Source of the DNA: Marmoricola sp.
Lineage (GTDB): Bacteria; Actinomycetota; Actinomycetes; Propionibacteriales; Nocardioidaceae
Length of the DNA stretch: 33,416 nucleotides
NCBI GenBank assembly: GCA_030151765.1
Contig: JASLCW010000052.1
Coordinates: 1-33,416, forward strand
Reading direction: 5' to 3'
Position numbers and translations under genes: made by a program. Below are positions 14,787-22,543 of this stretch, piece after piece (position 1 is the first letter of the stretch; each line of letters begins with the position of its first letter). The notes under the pieces were generated by a model. The model saw only the letters and a program-made list of their open reading frames with translations. It made no database searches and had not been told where the DNA came from.

Positions 14787-17700
14787 ATGTTCTCCAAGGT
14801 GCTCGTGGCCAACCGCGGCGAGATCGCGATCAGGGCCTTCCGGGCCGCCCATGAGATCGGGGCCCGCGCGGTCGCCGTCTTCCCCCACGAGGATCGGGGC
14901 TCCGAACATCGGCTGAAGGCCGACGAGGCCTACGAGATCGGTGAGCGCGGACATCCGGTGCGTGCCTACCTCGACCCCGAGGAGATCGTCCGTACCGCGC
15001 GTCGCTGTGGTGCCGACGCGATCTACCCCGGCTACGGATTCCTCTCCGAGAATCCCGCGCTGGCCGAGGCCTGCGCGCGGGCGGACATCGTCTTCATCGG
15101 CCCGGGGGCCGAGGTACTGACCCTCACCGGCAACAAGTCCAGCGCCGTCGCCGCAGCCCGCGCGGCCGGCGTACCGACCCTGCGTAGCGTGGAGCCGTCG
15201 ACCGATGTCGACCGGCTCCTCACCGCGGCCGAAGAGATCCCGACCCCTCTCTTCGTGAAGGCGGTGGCCGGTGGCGGTGGGCGCGGCATGCGCCGGGTCG
15301 ACGACCGCTCGGCGCTGCGCGAGGCGGTCGAGACCTGCATGCGCGAGGCCGAGGGCGCCTTCGGCGACCCGACCGTCTTCATCGAGCAGGCCGTCTCCGA
15401 CCCCCGGCACATCGAGGTGCAGATCCTCGGCGACGGGCAGGGCGACGTCGTCCACCTTTACGAGCGGGACTGCTCGGTACAGCGTCGCCACCAGAAGGTC
15501 ATCGAGATCGCGCCCGCGCCCAACCTCGACCCCGACCTGCGGGACCGGCTCTGCGCGGACGCCGTGCGCTTCGCCCGCGCGATCGGCTACGCGAATGCCG
15601 GCACCGTGGAATTCCTCGTCGATCCGGCGGGCCGGCACTTCTTCATCGAGATGAACCCGCGGATCCAGGTCGAGCACCCCGTCACCGAGGAGATCACCGG
15701 CGTCGACCTGGTGCAGACGCAGATGCGGATCGCCGCCGGTGAGAGCCTCGCCGATCTCGGTCTCTCCCAGGAGACGATCCGGGTCACCGGCGCGGCGCTC
15801 CAGTGCCGGATCACCACCGAGGACCCCCGCAACGGCTTCCGTCCGGACACGGGGACGATCACCAACTACCGCTCCCCCGGTGGCGCCGGCGTACGCCTCG
15901 ACGGCGGTACGACGTACACCGGTGCCGAGATCAATGCGCACTTCGACTCCCTGCTGGCCAAGCTCACCTGCCGGGGCATGACCTTCGAGAAGGCGGTCCA
16001 GAAGGCACGACGCGCGGTCGGCGAGTTCCACGTCGCCGGCGTCGCCACCAATCTCCCCTTCCTGCGGGCGGTGCTGGAGGACCCCGACTTCACCGCCGGG
16101 CGGGCGACCACCGCCTTCATCGAGGAGCATCCCTGGCTGCTCGCGGCACGATCGGTCGACGATCGCGGCGGCCGGTTGCTCACCTACCTCGCCGACGTCA
16201 CCGTGAACCAGCCGTACGGCATCGCTCCGGTCGCGATCGACCCGCGCGACAAGCTCCCCACCCTCGACCCGGCCGCGGTCGTCGTCCCCGGAAGCCGCCA
16301 GCTCCTGCGGCAGCTCGGGCCCGACGACTTCGCCGGCGCCCTTCGCGCACGTGCGGGTGTCGCGGTCACCGAGACCACGCTCCGCGATGCCCACCAGTCA
16401 CTCCTCGCCACCCGGCTGCGGACCATCGACATGCTCAACGCGGCTCGGCACACGGCCGTCCTCACGCCCGAGCTGTGGTCGGTCGAATGCTGGGGAGGCG
16501 CGACCTATGACGTGGCACTGCGCTTCCTCGGCGAGGATCCATGGGAGCGGCTGGCGAGGCTGCGCGAGGCGATCCCCAACATCTGTCTCCAGATGCTGCT
16601 CCGGGGGCGCAACACCGTCGGCTACACGCCGTACCCGCTCGAGGTCACGGACGCCTTCGTCCGGGAGGCCGCGGCTACCGGCATCGATGTCTTCCGGATC
16701 TTCGATGCGATGAACGACGTCGACCAGATGCGGCCGGCGATCGACGCCGTACGCGAAACCGGCACGACGATCGCCGAGGTCGCGCTCTGCTACACCGGCG
16801 ACCTCTCGTCACCGGCAGAGAGGCTCTACACGCTCGACTACTACCTTCGCCTGGCCGAACGGATGGTCGGGGCCGGCGCGCACGTCCTCGCGATCAAGGA
16901 CATGGCCGGCCTCCTGCGCCCGGCCGCCGCCCGGACGCTCGTCACCGAACTGCGTCGCAACTTCGATCTCCCGGTGCACCTGCACACGCATGACAGCACC
17001 GGCGGGCAGCTGGCCACTCTGGTCGTCGCCATCGACGCGGGCGTGGACGCCGTCGACGCCGCCTGCGCGGCGATGTCCGGCTCCACCTCCCAGCCATCGC
17101 TGTCCGCACTCGTCGCCGCCACCGAGCACACAGAAGGTACGACGGGCCTCTCCCTGGAGAAGGTCTGTTCGCTCGAGCCCTATTGGGAGGCGACGAGGCG
17201 CACGTACGCACCCTTCGAGTCCGGCCTCCCCGCGCCCACCGGTCGCGTGTACTCCCACGAGATCCCCGGAGGCCAGCTCTCCAACTTGCGGCAGCAGACC
17301 ATCGCGCTCGGGCTCGGGGACCGCTTCGAGGCCGTCGAGGACATGTACGCACAGGCGAACCGCATCCTCGGCAACATCGTCAAGGTGACGCCTTCGTCCA
17401 AGGTCGTCGGCGACCTCGCGCTGCACCTGGTCGCGGTCGGCGCCGACCCGCGCGACTTCGAGTCCGACCCGCAGCGCTTCGACGTACCCGACTCGGTGAT
17501 CGGCTTCCTGCGCGGTGACCTCGGTACGCCGCCGGGCGGCTGGCCGGAGCCCTTCCGCACCAAGGCGCTGGCCGGCCGCGGCTCCCCCACCGGAGAGACC
17601 GAGCTGACCGTCGACGATGCCAAGGAGCTCGCGCACGATCCGCGTGGCACCCTCAACCGGCTGCTCTTCCCCGGCCCCACACGCATCTTCGACGAGTCCC

Positions 17701-18173
17701 GCGAGGCGTACGGCGACATCTCCTCGATCCCCACCCGGGAGTTCCTGCACGGGCTCCGCCAGGGCGAGGAGCACCGCATCGACCTGGCCGAGGGCGTCTC
17801 GCTGCTGGTCGGCCTGGAGGCGATCGGCGAACCCGACCAGGAGGGCTTCCGCACGGTGATGTGCACCGTCGACGGCCAACTCCGTCCGATGAGCGTGCGC
17901 GACCACAGCGTGGCCGGCGACGCGCCGTCCGTGGAGAAGGCCGATCCCGGCGATCCCGGCCACCTCGCGGTGCCCTACTTCGGCGCCGTCACCCCGGTGG
18001 TGTCGGTCAGCGACGCGGTCACCGCGGGTGCCACTGTCGCGACGATCGAGGCGATGAAGATGGAGGCCTCGATCACCGCACCCTTCGACGGAACCGTGCG
18101 GCGAATCGCGGTCACCGGCACCCAGTTGATGGAGTCCGGCGACCTGCTCCTGGTGCTCGATCCGGCCGGCTGA
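14787..18173 (+). CDS. pyc: Pyruvate carboxylase
   Basis: A full-length 1128-residue biotin enzyme that carboxylates pyruvate to oxaloacetate using ATP and bicarbonate. Domains in order: biotin carboxylase opening with FSKVLVANRGEIAIRAF (about 2-18), glycine-rich ATP-grasp loop (about 160-170), EMNPRIQVEHPVTEE (about 290-305); carboxyltransferase from about 520 with TETTLRDAHQSLLATR and the IKDMAGLL lysine segment; carrier domain at the C-terminus with AMKMEAS, biotinyl Lys1091. ATG 14787 matches the usual N-terminus, although its ribosome site is weak; ATG 14766 and TTG 14736 are in frame upstream. It diverges from the XRE-cupin gene rather than standing in a central-metabolism locus, which suggests anaplerotic supply during growth on the island's substrate. 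A second housekeeping copy may exist elsewhere. Confidence 0.93.
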   Translation: MFSKVLVANRGEIAIRAFRAAHEIGARAVAVFPHEDRGSEHRLKADEAYEIGERGHPVRAYLDPEEIVRTARRCGADAIYPGYGFLSENPALAEACARADIVFIGPGAEVLTLTGNKSSAVAAARAAGVPTLRSVEPSTDVDRLLTAAEEIPTPLFVKAVAGGGGRGMRRVDDRSALREAVETCMREAEGAFGDPTVFIEQAVSDPRHIEVQILGDGQGDVVHLYERDCSVQRRHQKVIEIAPAPNLDPDLRDRLCADAVRFARAIGYANAGTVEFLVDPAGRHFFIEMNPRIQVEHPVTEEITGVDLVQTQMRIAAGESLADLGLSQETIRVTGAALQCRITTEDPRNGFRPDTGTITNYRSPGGAGVRLDGGTTYTGAEINAHFDSLLAKLTCRGMTFEKAVQKARRAVGEFHVAGVATNLPFLRAVLEDPDFTAGRATTAFIEEHPWLLAARSVDDRGGRLLTYLADVTVNQPYGIAPVAIDPRDKLPTLDPAAVVVPGSRQLLRQLGPDDFAGALRARAGVAVTETTLRDAHQSLLATRLRTIDMLNAARHTAVLTPELWSVECWGGATYDVALRFLGEDPWERLARLREAIPNICLQMLLRGRNTVGYTPYPLEVTDAFVREAAATGIDVFRIFDAMNDVDQMRPAIDAVRETGTTIAEVALCYTGDLSSPAERLYTLDYYLRLAERMVGAGAHVLAIKDMAGLLRPAAARTLVTELRRNFDLPVHLHTHDSTGGQLATLVVAIDAGVDAVDAACAAMSGSTSQPSLSALVAATEHTEGTTGLSLEKVCSLEPYWEATRRTYAPFESGLPAPTGRVYSHEIPGGQLSNLRQQTIALGLGDRFEAVEDMYAQANRILGNIVKVTPSSKVVGDLALHLVAVGADPRDFESDPQRFDVPDSVIGFLRGDLGTPPGGWPEPFRTKALAGRGSPTGETELTVDDAKELAHDPRGTLNRLLFPGPTRIFDESREAYGDISSIPTREFLHGLRQGEEHRIDLAEGVSLLVGLEAIGEPDQEGFRTVMCTVDGQLRPMSVRDHSVAGDAPSVEKADPGDPGHLAVPYFGAVTPVVSVSDAVTAGATVATIEAMKMEASITAPFDGTVRRIAVTGTQLMESGDLLLVLDPAG

Positions 18174-18194
18174 GCAGCGGTGTCGGGTGGTGTC

Positions 18195-18240
18195 GCCCGC
18201 CGACAATCGGCCCCGCTAGGAGTGGTCACTTCCGACAACG
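18195..18240 (+). promoter_or_regulatory. Paired GACAA boxes upstream of the D-carbamoylase
   Basis: Box 1 is GCCCGCCGACAATC (18195-18208) and box 2 is CACTTCCGACAACG (18227-18240), exactly 32 bases apart. Box 2 lies 88 bases before the ATG at 18322. This implies a separate promoter for the carbamoylase downstream of pyc. Confidence 0.55.
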
Positions 18241-18321
18241 ACGCGATCGGCTCACCGACCCAGACTGGAAGCGAGTTCGCTGCCGACGAGTGTGCAGCGG
18301 CGGAGAACGAGGAGACTTTCG

Positions 18322-19269
18322 ATGAGTGATGACCTGATTCTCGCGGTTGCGCAGCTGGGCGGGATCAACCTCGAGGACAGCCGGGCCAGCGTGGTCGAGC
18401 GCCTCGTCGCGCTGTTGCGCGAGGCCAAGGGCCGTGGCGCCGACCTGGCCGTCTTCCCCGAGCTGGCGCTGACCACCTTCTTCCCGCGGTACTACCGGGA
18501 GGACCTGGCGGACATGGACCAGTACTTCGAGCGGTCGATGCCCAATCCCGACGTACAGCCCCTCTTCGACGCGGCCCGCGAGCTGCAGATCGGCTTCCAC
18601 ATCGGGTACGCCGAGCTCACCCCCGCCGGGCAGCACTTCAACACCGCGATCCTGGTGGACAAGAACGGGGAGATCGTCGGCAAGTACCGCAAGGTGCACC
18701 TGCCGGGTCACGCCGACCGCGTTCCTGACAGCGAGTTCCAGCACCTGGAGAAGCGCTACTTCGAGATCGGCGACCTCGGCTTCGGCGTCTTCGAGGCCTT
18801 CGGCGCCAAGGTCGGCATGGCGATCTGCAATGACCGCCGCTGGCCGGAGACCTACCGGATGCTCTCCCTCCAGGGCGCGGAGCTGGCCCTGTTCGGCTAC
18901 AACACGCCCTCGGTGAACTGGAACCCCAACGAGGAACCGCACCTGATCATGGCGAACCACCTGCTCGCCCTGCGGGCCGGCGCCTACCAGAACGCCATGT
19001 GGGTGGCCGCCTCCGGAAAGGCCGGCCGCGAGGACGGGCACCGCCTCATCGGCGGCTCCGTGATCATCGCGCCCTCGGGCGAGATCGTCGCGCAGACGCA
19101 CACCGAGGACGACGAGATCATCGTGGCCGGGATCGACCTCGACTTCAGCACCCTGTTCCGGGACTTCATGCTGAACTTCGCCCAGCACCGCAAGCCAGAG
19201 CACTACGGCCTCGTTCTTGAGCGCACCGGGTACGGCGACCCGCTGCCGATCAAGCGGGAACTCTGGTAG
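18322..19269 (+). CDS. N-carbamoyl-D-amino acid hydrolase (D-carbamoylase)
   Basis: A 315-residue nitrilase-superfamily enzyme that hydrolyses N-carbamoyl-D-amino acids to the free D-amino acid, CO2 and ammonia. The catalytic triad is visible as Glu47 (VFPELALTTFF), Lys124 (KYRKVHLPGH) and Cys169 (AICNDRRWPE). The segments LALTTFFPR, FQHLEKRYFE and GYNTP match the Agrobacterium D-carbamoylase type far better than beta-ureidopropionase or N-carbamoylputrescine amidase, including the histidines and paired arginines that hold the carboxylate. GAGGAG precedes ATG 18322 at good spacing. It faces the ortB-ortA-hydantoinase train across a terminator, completing a D-hydantoinase/D-carbamoylase pair. 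The side chain accepted is not readable; a 2-oxoalkyl group is inferred from OrtAB. Confidence 0.9.
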   Translation: MSDDLILAVAQLGGINLEDSRASVVERLVALLREAKGRGADLAVFPELALTTFFPRYYREDLADMDQYFERSMPNPDVQPLFDAARELQIGFHIGYAELTPAGQHFNTAILVDKNGEIVGKYRKVHLPGHADRVPDSEFQHLEKRYFEIGDLGFGVFEAFGAKVGMAICNDRRWPETYRMLSLQGAELALFGYNTPSVNWNPNEEPHLIMANHLLALRAGAYQNAMWVAASGKAGREDGHRLIGGSVIIAPSGEIVAQTHTEDDEIIVAGIDLDFSTLFRDFMLNFAQHRKPEHYGLVLERTGYGDPLPIKRELW

Positions 19270-19297
19270 TTCCCGCCGCGCAGCACGCGCGAGAGCG

Positions 19298-19336
19298 CCG
19301 GAGCCGCTGACCCCCGAGGGTGGTCAGCGGCTCCGG
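19298..19336. terminator. Bidirectional transcription terminator
   Basis: A perfect 15-base-pair stem (19298-19312 with 19322-19336) closes a nine-base loop. On the + strand it is followed by TGTTTC, a weak U-run. It lies between the convergent ends of the D-carbamoylase (19269) and ortB (19361) and can serve both. Confidence 0.85.
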
Positions 19337-19360
19337 TGTTTCAGGGCCTGGTGGGAGGGA

Positions 19361-20758
19361 TCAGGCCGAGCGTGCCCCCGTCAGCATGGCGCCGATCTCA
19401 TCGACGCCGGTGTTGCAGTCCTCCGCGACGAAGCCGATCTCGCTCGCGGTGAGAGGACGGTCCACGGCCGCCTCCACGGTGCGCACGTACGACGCCCGCA
19501 GCCGGTCCAGCGGAACCTCGGTGGCCACCACGTCAGCCACCTGGAGGGGCAGCACGATCGACTCCCCCGGCGTACCGGAGCCGGAGCCGGTGGTCACCTC
19601 GACACCGAGGGACTCGGCGAACTCGAGCTGTGCCCACGGCGTCTTGCCGGCACCGGTGTACTCGGTCTCGCTGATCACGACGATCTCGTCCTCGGGCAAC
19701 TCGCGGGCGATCGCCAGCGCCGCCGCGAGCGAGGTGTTCCCCGCCGGGCCGCGCTCGAGGCCCTCCAGCTGAGCCAGCACCTCGGTCGCGTAGAACACGC
19801 CGCCCTGGGTGACCGTCACGAAGCGGTCCAGGTAGCGCAGCGAGCGCGCCGCGTTGCGCGGCACGTCGACGCGATCCGGCCAGGCCGTGAAGGGCATCGA
19901 GAAGCCGGTGTGGCCCGTGGTGAAGGACTTGCGGTTGAACTGCTGGTCCGAGGCCATGTGCAGGCCGCTGAGGTCGACGGAGACGCCCACGACCCGAGTG
20001 TCGGCGCCGACGGTGCGAACGCCGCGAGCGACACCCGCGCACATACCGCCACCGGCGTGGGTGGCGAGGATGAGAGCGGGCCCCTTGCCGGCGATCTCCC
20101 TGATGTCCTCGACGATCTCGGCGCCCAGGGTCTCGATGCCCTGGATGCTCATCGGTGTGTAGAGCGAGGCGTTGAAATAGCCGGTCTCGTCCAGCACGGA
20201 CAGGAGCATGTAGAAGAGCTCCGGTCCCACCGTGGTCTGCAGCACCTCGGCACCGAGGGCCTCGCACTTCCTGGCCTTCTCCAGGATCTCGGGCTGGCCG
20301 ACACCCCTGCTGTCGAAGGCCTCCTGGACGATGATCGAGTTGAGACCCGACTGCGCTGCCTGGCTGGCCACGGCGGCGCCGTAGTTGCCGCTCGTCGCCG
20401 CCACGATGCCGGCATAGCCGCGCTCGGCCGCGAAGTGCGCCGAGAGCGCCGCGCGGCGGTCCTTGAAGGAACCCGACGGGTTCGCGGCCTCGTCCTTGAC
20501 GAAGATCCGGGCACCCATGCCGGGCGCCGACGCGGACCGCACCAACTCGGTGATGCTGCGCAACTCGAGCATCGGCGTACGGCCGACGCCCCGATCGTGC
20601 TGGATCCGCGCCACGTCGGCAGTGCTGAGCCCCGAGGCACCGAGCAGACCCTCGTAGTCGAACTCGATCGGCCCGCGCTCGAAGCTCTCGTAGTCGATGC
20701 CCAGCGCGCGGCGCAGGATCGGCCCGCGACGCTCCATCAGGTCGTCGTACGCGCTCAT
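19361..20758 (-). CDS. ortB: 2-amino-4-oxopentanoate thiolase, PLP-dependent beta subunit (OrtB)
   Basis: A 465-residue PLP enzyme of the tryptophan-synthase-beta/threonine-synthase fold. With OrtA it splits (2R)-2-amino-4-oxopentanoate with CoA to acetyl-CoA and D-alanine (EC 2.3.1.263), known from anaerobic ornithine fermentation. The PLP lysine is Lys99 in AANPSGSFKDRRAA; the substrate loop ATSGNYGAAVASQAA (about 121-135), GVGQPEILEKARKCEALGAEV, FNRKSFTTGHTGF and AQLEGLERGPAGNTSLAAA match OrtB throughout rather than threonine synthase. Length is normal for OrtB. ATG 20758 overlaps the ortA stop (ATGA), so the subunits are coupled. No ornithine aminomutase or diaminopentanoate dehydrogenase gene is in the window, so the amino-oxo acid must come from another route, here proposed to be the hydantoin branch. 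Confidence 0.88.
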   Translation of the reverse strand: MSAYDDLMERRGPILRRALGIDYESFERGPIEFDYEGLLGASGLSTADVARIQHDRGVGRTPMLELRSITELVRSASAPGMGARIFVKDEAANPSGSFKDRRAALSAHFAAERGYAGIVAATSGNYGAAVASQAAQSGLNSIIVQEAFDSRGVGQPEILEKARKCEALGAEVLQTTVGPELFYMLLSVLDETGYFNASLYTPMSIQGIETLGAEIVEDIREIAGKGPALILATHAGGGMCAGVARGVRTVGADTRVVGVSVDLSGLHMASDQQFNRKSFTTGHTGFSMPFTAWPDRVDVPRNAARSLRYLDRFVTVTQGGVFYATEVLAQLEGLERGPAGNTSLAAALAIARELPEDEIVVISETEYTGAGKTPWAQLEFAESLGVEVTTGSGSGTPGESIVLPLQVADVVATEVPLDRLRASYVRTVEAAVDRPLTASEIGFVAEDCNTGVDEIGAMLTGARSA

Positions 20759-21060
20759 GCGCTCTCTCCCCGGCTCGCCCCCGCCAGTCCCGCACGCTCC
20801 CGCCGGATGGCGTCGCGCATCGTCAGCCACGCCGGCAGCGGCCTGCCGAAGCTGTGGTGATAGCCCGGTTCGATCTCCCGGACGAGACCGGTGACCTCAC
20901 GGCCGATCACGGTCGTCACGGTCGCCTCCGTCCCGAGCTCGGCTCCGGACACCATCCCCCGGGCACGTACCCGGAGCGGCGTCGCCGCGGTGTCGCCAGG
21001 GATGCCCTCGCGCCGGTCCTCCGGCGCCAGGGCAGTCCACTCGACCTCAACCCACTGCAT
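20755..21060 (-). CDS. ortA: 2-amino-4-oxopentanoate thiolase, alpha subunit (OrtA)
   Basis: A 101-residue small subunit. The central AELGTEATVTTVIGREVTGLVREIEPGYHHSFG-type region (about residues 40-72) is the family signature of OrtA, ending in the Pro-Gly-Tyr-x-His-x-Phe-Gly segment. It has no catalytic domain of its own recognisable here; OrtA is required with OrtB for thiolysis. ATG 21060 has an AAGGGA-like site and begins 12 bases after the hydantoinase stop. Its location between a D-hydantoinase and ortB, with overlapping reading frames to ortB, is the strongest contextual evidence that the hydantoinase route feeds this thiolase. Confidence 0.87.
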   Translation of the reverse strand: MQWVEVEWTALAPEDRREGIPGDTAATPLRVRARGMVSGAELGTEATVTTVIGREVTGLVREIEPGYHHSFGRPLPAWLTMRDAIRRERAGLAGASRGESA

Positions 21061-21072
21061 TCTCAGGTCCCT

Positions 21073-22449
21073 TCAGTTCGTCGATCGGTGCAAGTAGGTG
21101 CCGTGGCCCTCGCGGCCGACGAAGACGCCGTTGGCCGCGACCAGCCGGCCGCGTGAGAAGACATGGCTGAAGCTGCCCGGCAGGGTCCAGCCCTCCCAGA
21201 GGTTGTAGTCGACCGCCTGCTCCTGCGTCTCCGCGGTGATCTTCGTGGTGGCATCCGGGTCGATGACGACGATGTCCGCGTCGGCTCCGATCCCGATGAA
21301 GCCCTTCCTCGGGAACATGCCGAAGGACTTGGCCGGCGTGGTCGACGTGAGGTCGACGTACTTCTCGATGGAGATGCGGCCCTTGGCCACGCCCTCGCCG
21401 TACATGAGCCGCATGCGGTCCTCGACGCCGGCGCCGCCGTTGGGAATGGCGCGGAAGTCGTGCCGGCCCATCTCCTTCTGTCCCTTGAAGCAGAACGGGC
21501 AGTGGTCGGAGCTGACGATGCCGAGCGCGCCGTTGTTGATGCCGCGCCACAGTGCGTCCTGGTGGTGCTGCTCGCGCAGCGGCGGCGTCAGCACCGCCTT
21601 GGCGGCCTCGAAGTCCGGCAGGTCGTAGAGCTCCGGGCCGAGCGTCAGGTAGTGGGTGCAGGTCTCCGCGGCGACCGGCCAGTCGTTGAGCCGCGCCTCG
21701 GCGACGGCCTCCGTCGCTCCCTCCGTGGAAAGGTGGACGAAATAGACCGGCGCCTCGGCGATGCGCGAGATCGCGATCGCCCGGTTGACCGCCTCGACCT
21801 CGGTGGCCGGCGGCCGGCTCAGCACGTGGTACTCCGGCCCGGTCTTGCCCGAGTTGACCAGCTCCTCGGAGATGCGGTCGATCACGTCGCCGTTCTCCGC
21901 GTGCACGCAGGTGGTCGCGCCCAGACGGCCGGCCTCCTTGAGCACCTGATAGATCTCGCCGTCATCGAGCATGATGAAGCCCTTGTAGGCCATGTAGATC
22001 TTCATGCTGGGCACGCCCGAGCGCACCAGGCCCTCGATGTCCTGGATCGCACCGTCGTACAGGTCGGTGACCGCGACGTGGAAGCCGTAGTCGATCACGG
22101 CCTTCCCGGCCGCCTTGTCCTGCCAACTGCTGAGGGCGTCCTCGAGCTTCTGGCCCTTCTGCTGCAGGGCGAAGTCGACGATGGTGGTGGTGCCGCCCGC
22201 CGCGGCGGCTCGGGTGCCGCTGGCGAAGTCGTCAGCCGTCTTGGTGCCCATCATCGGCGCGTCGAGATGCGTGTGTACGTCGACGCCGCCGGGGATCACG
22301 AACTTGCCGGTGCAATCGATCGTCTCGGCATCGGTGACCGCGAGGTCACGTCCGACGGCGACGACGACGCCGTCCTCCACAAGCACGTCGGCGACAGAGC
22401 TGCCGCCGCTGTTGACTACGGTCCCGCCTCGGAAGTGTGTTCGCTGCAT
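21073..22449 (-). CDS. hydA: D-hydantoinase / dihydropyrimidinase
   Basis: A 458-residue amidohydrolase with a binuclear zinc centre that opens cyclic ureides. All metal and substrate residues of the family are present at canonical positions: His59 and His61 (DVHTHLD), carboxylated Lys150 (SMKIYMAYKG), Tyr155, His183 (CVHAENGD), His239 (FVHLST) and Asp315 (SSDHCPF). These residues do not separate hydantoin from dihydropyrimidine substrates; the D-carbamoylase at 18322 favours 5-monosubstituted hydantoins. ATG 22449 has GAGGA eight bases upstream. It is separated by 94 bases from the upstream amidase, with an inverted repeat in the gap, and precedes ortA by 12 bases. Reaction class is confident; exact substrate is not. 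Confidence 0.9.
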   Translation of the reverse strand: MQRTHFRGGTVVNSGGSSVADVLVEDGVVVAVGRDLAVTDAETIDCTGKFVIPGGVDVHTHLDAPMMGTKTADDFASGTRAAAAGGTTTIVDFALQQKGQKLEDALSSWQDKAAGKAVIDYGFHVAVTDLYDGAIQDIEGLVRSGVPSMKIYMAYKGFIMLDDGEIYQVLKEAGRLGATTCVHAENGDVIDRISEELVNSGKTGPEYHVLSRPPATEVEAVNRAIAISRIAEAPVYFVHLSTEGATEAVAEARLNDWPVAAETCTHYLTLGPELYDLPDFEAAKAVLTPPLREQHHQDALWRGINNGALGIVSSDHCPFCFKGQKEMGRHDFRAIPNGGAGVEDRMRLMYGEGVAKGRISIEKYVDLTSTTPAKSFGMFPRKGFIGIGADADIVVIDPDATTKITAETQEQAVDYNLWEGWTLPGSFSHVFSRGRLVAANGVFVGREGHGTYLHRSTN

Positions 22450-22484
22450 GTGCCCATCCTCAGCAGCCGCGGCGTCCGCGGATC

Positions 22485-22515
22485 TGTGCGGATTCGCCAA
22501 CATCGGGTCCGCACA
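22485..22515. promoter_or_regulatory. Inverted repeat upstream of the hydantoinase, putative operator
   Basis: TGTGCGGA (22485-22492) and TCCGCACA (22508-22515) are perfect eight-base arms separated by 15 bases. It lies 36 bases before the hydantoinase start, inside the only sizeable gap (94 bases) between the amidases and the hydantoinase-ortAB genes. It may mark a secondary promoter. No GACAA pair is present here. Confidence 0.45.
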
Positions 22516-22543
22516 CTGTTCGACCGCGACAGCGCCCGATTCC

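Noticed and set aside
18322..19269. Beta-ureidopropionase or N-carbamoylputrescine amidase as the identity of the nitrilase-family enzyme.
   Set aside because: The LALTTFFPR, HLEKRYFE and CNDRRWPE segments and the carboxylate-binding residues match the D-carbamoylase type instead.
19361..20758. Threonine synthase or tryptophan synthase beta as the identity of the PLP enzyme.
   Set aside because: The fold is shared, but the GVGQPEILEKARKCEALGAEV, FNRKSFTTGHTGF and LERGPAGNTSL segments and the overlapping OrtA partner point to OrtB.
22450..22543. A degenerate GACAA pair (CAACA near 22498 and GACAG at 22528) upstream of the hydantoinase.
   Set aside because: The first core does not match the box and the orientation is opposite to the gene; counting it would weaken the consensus.
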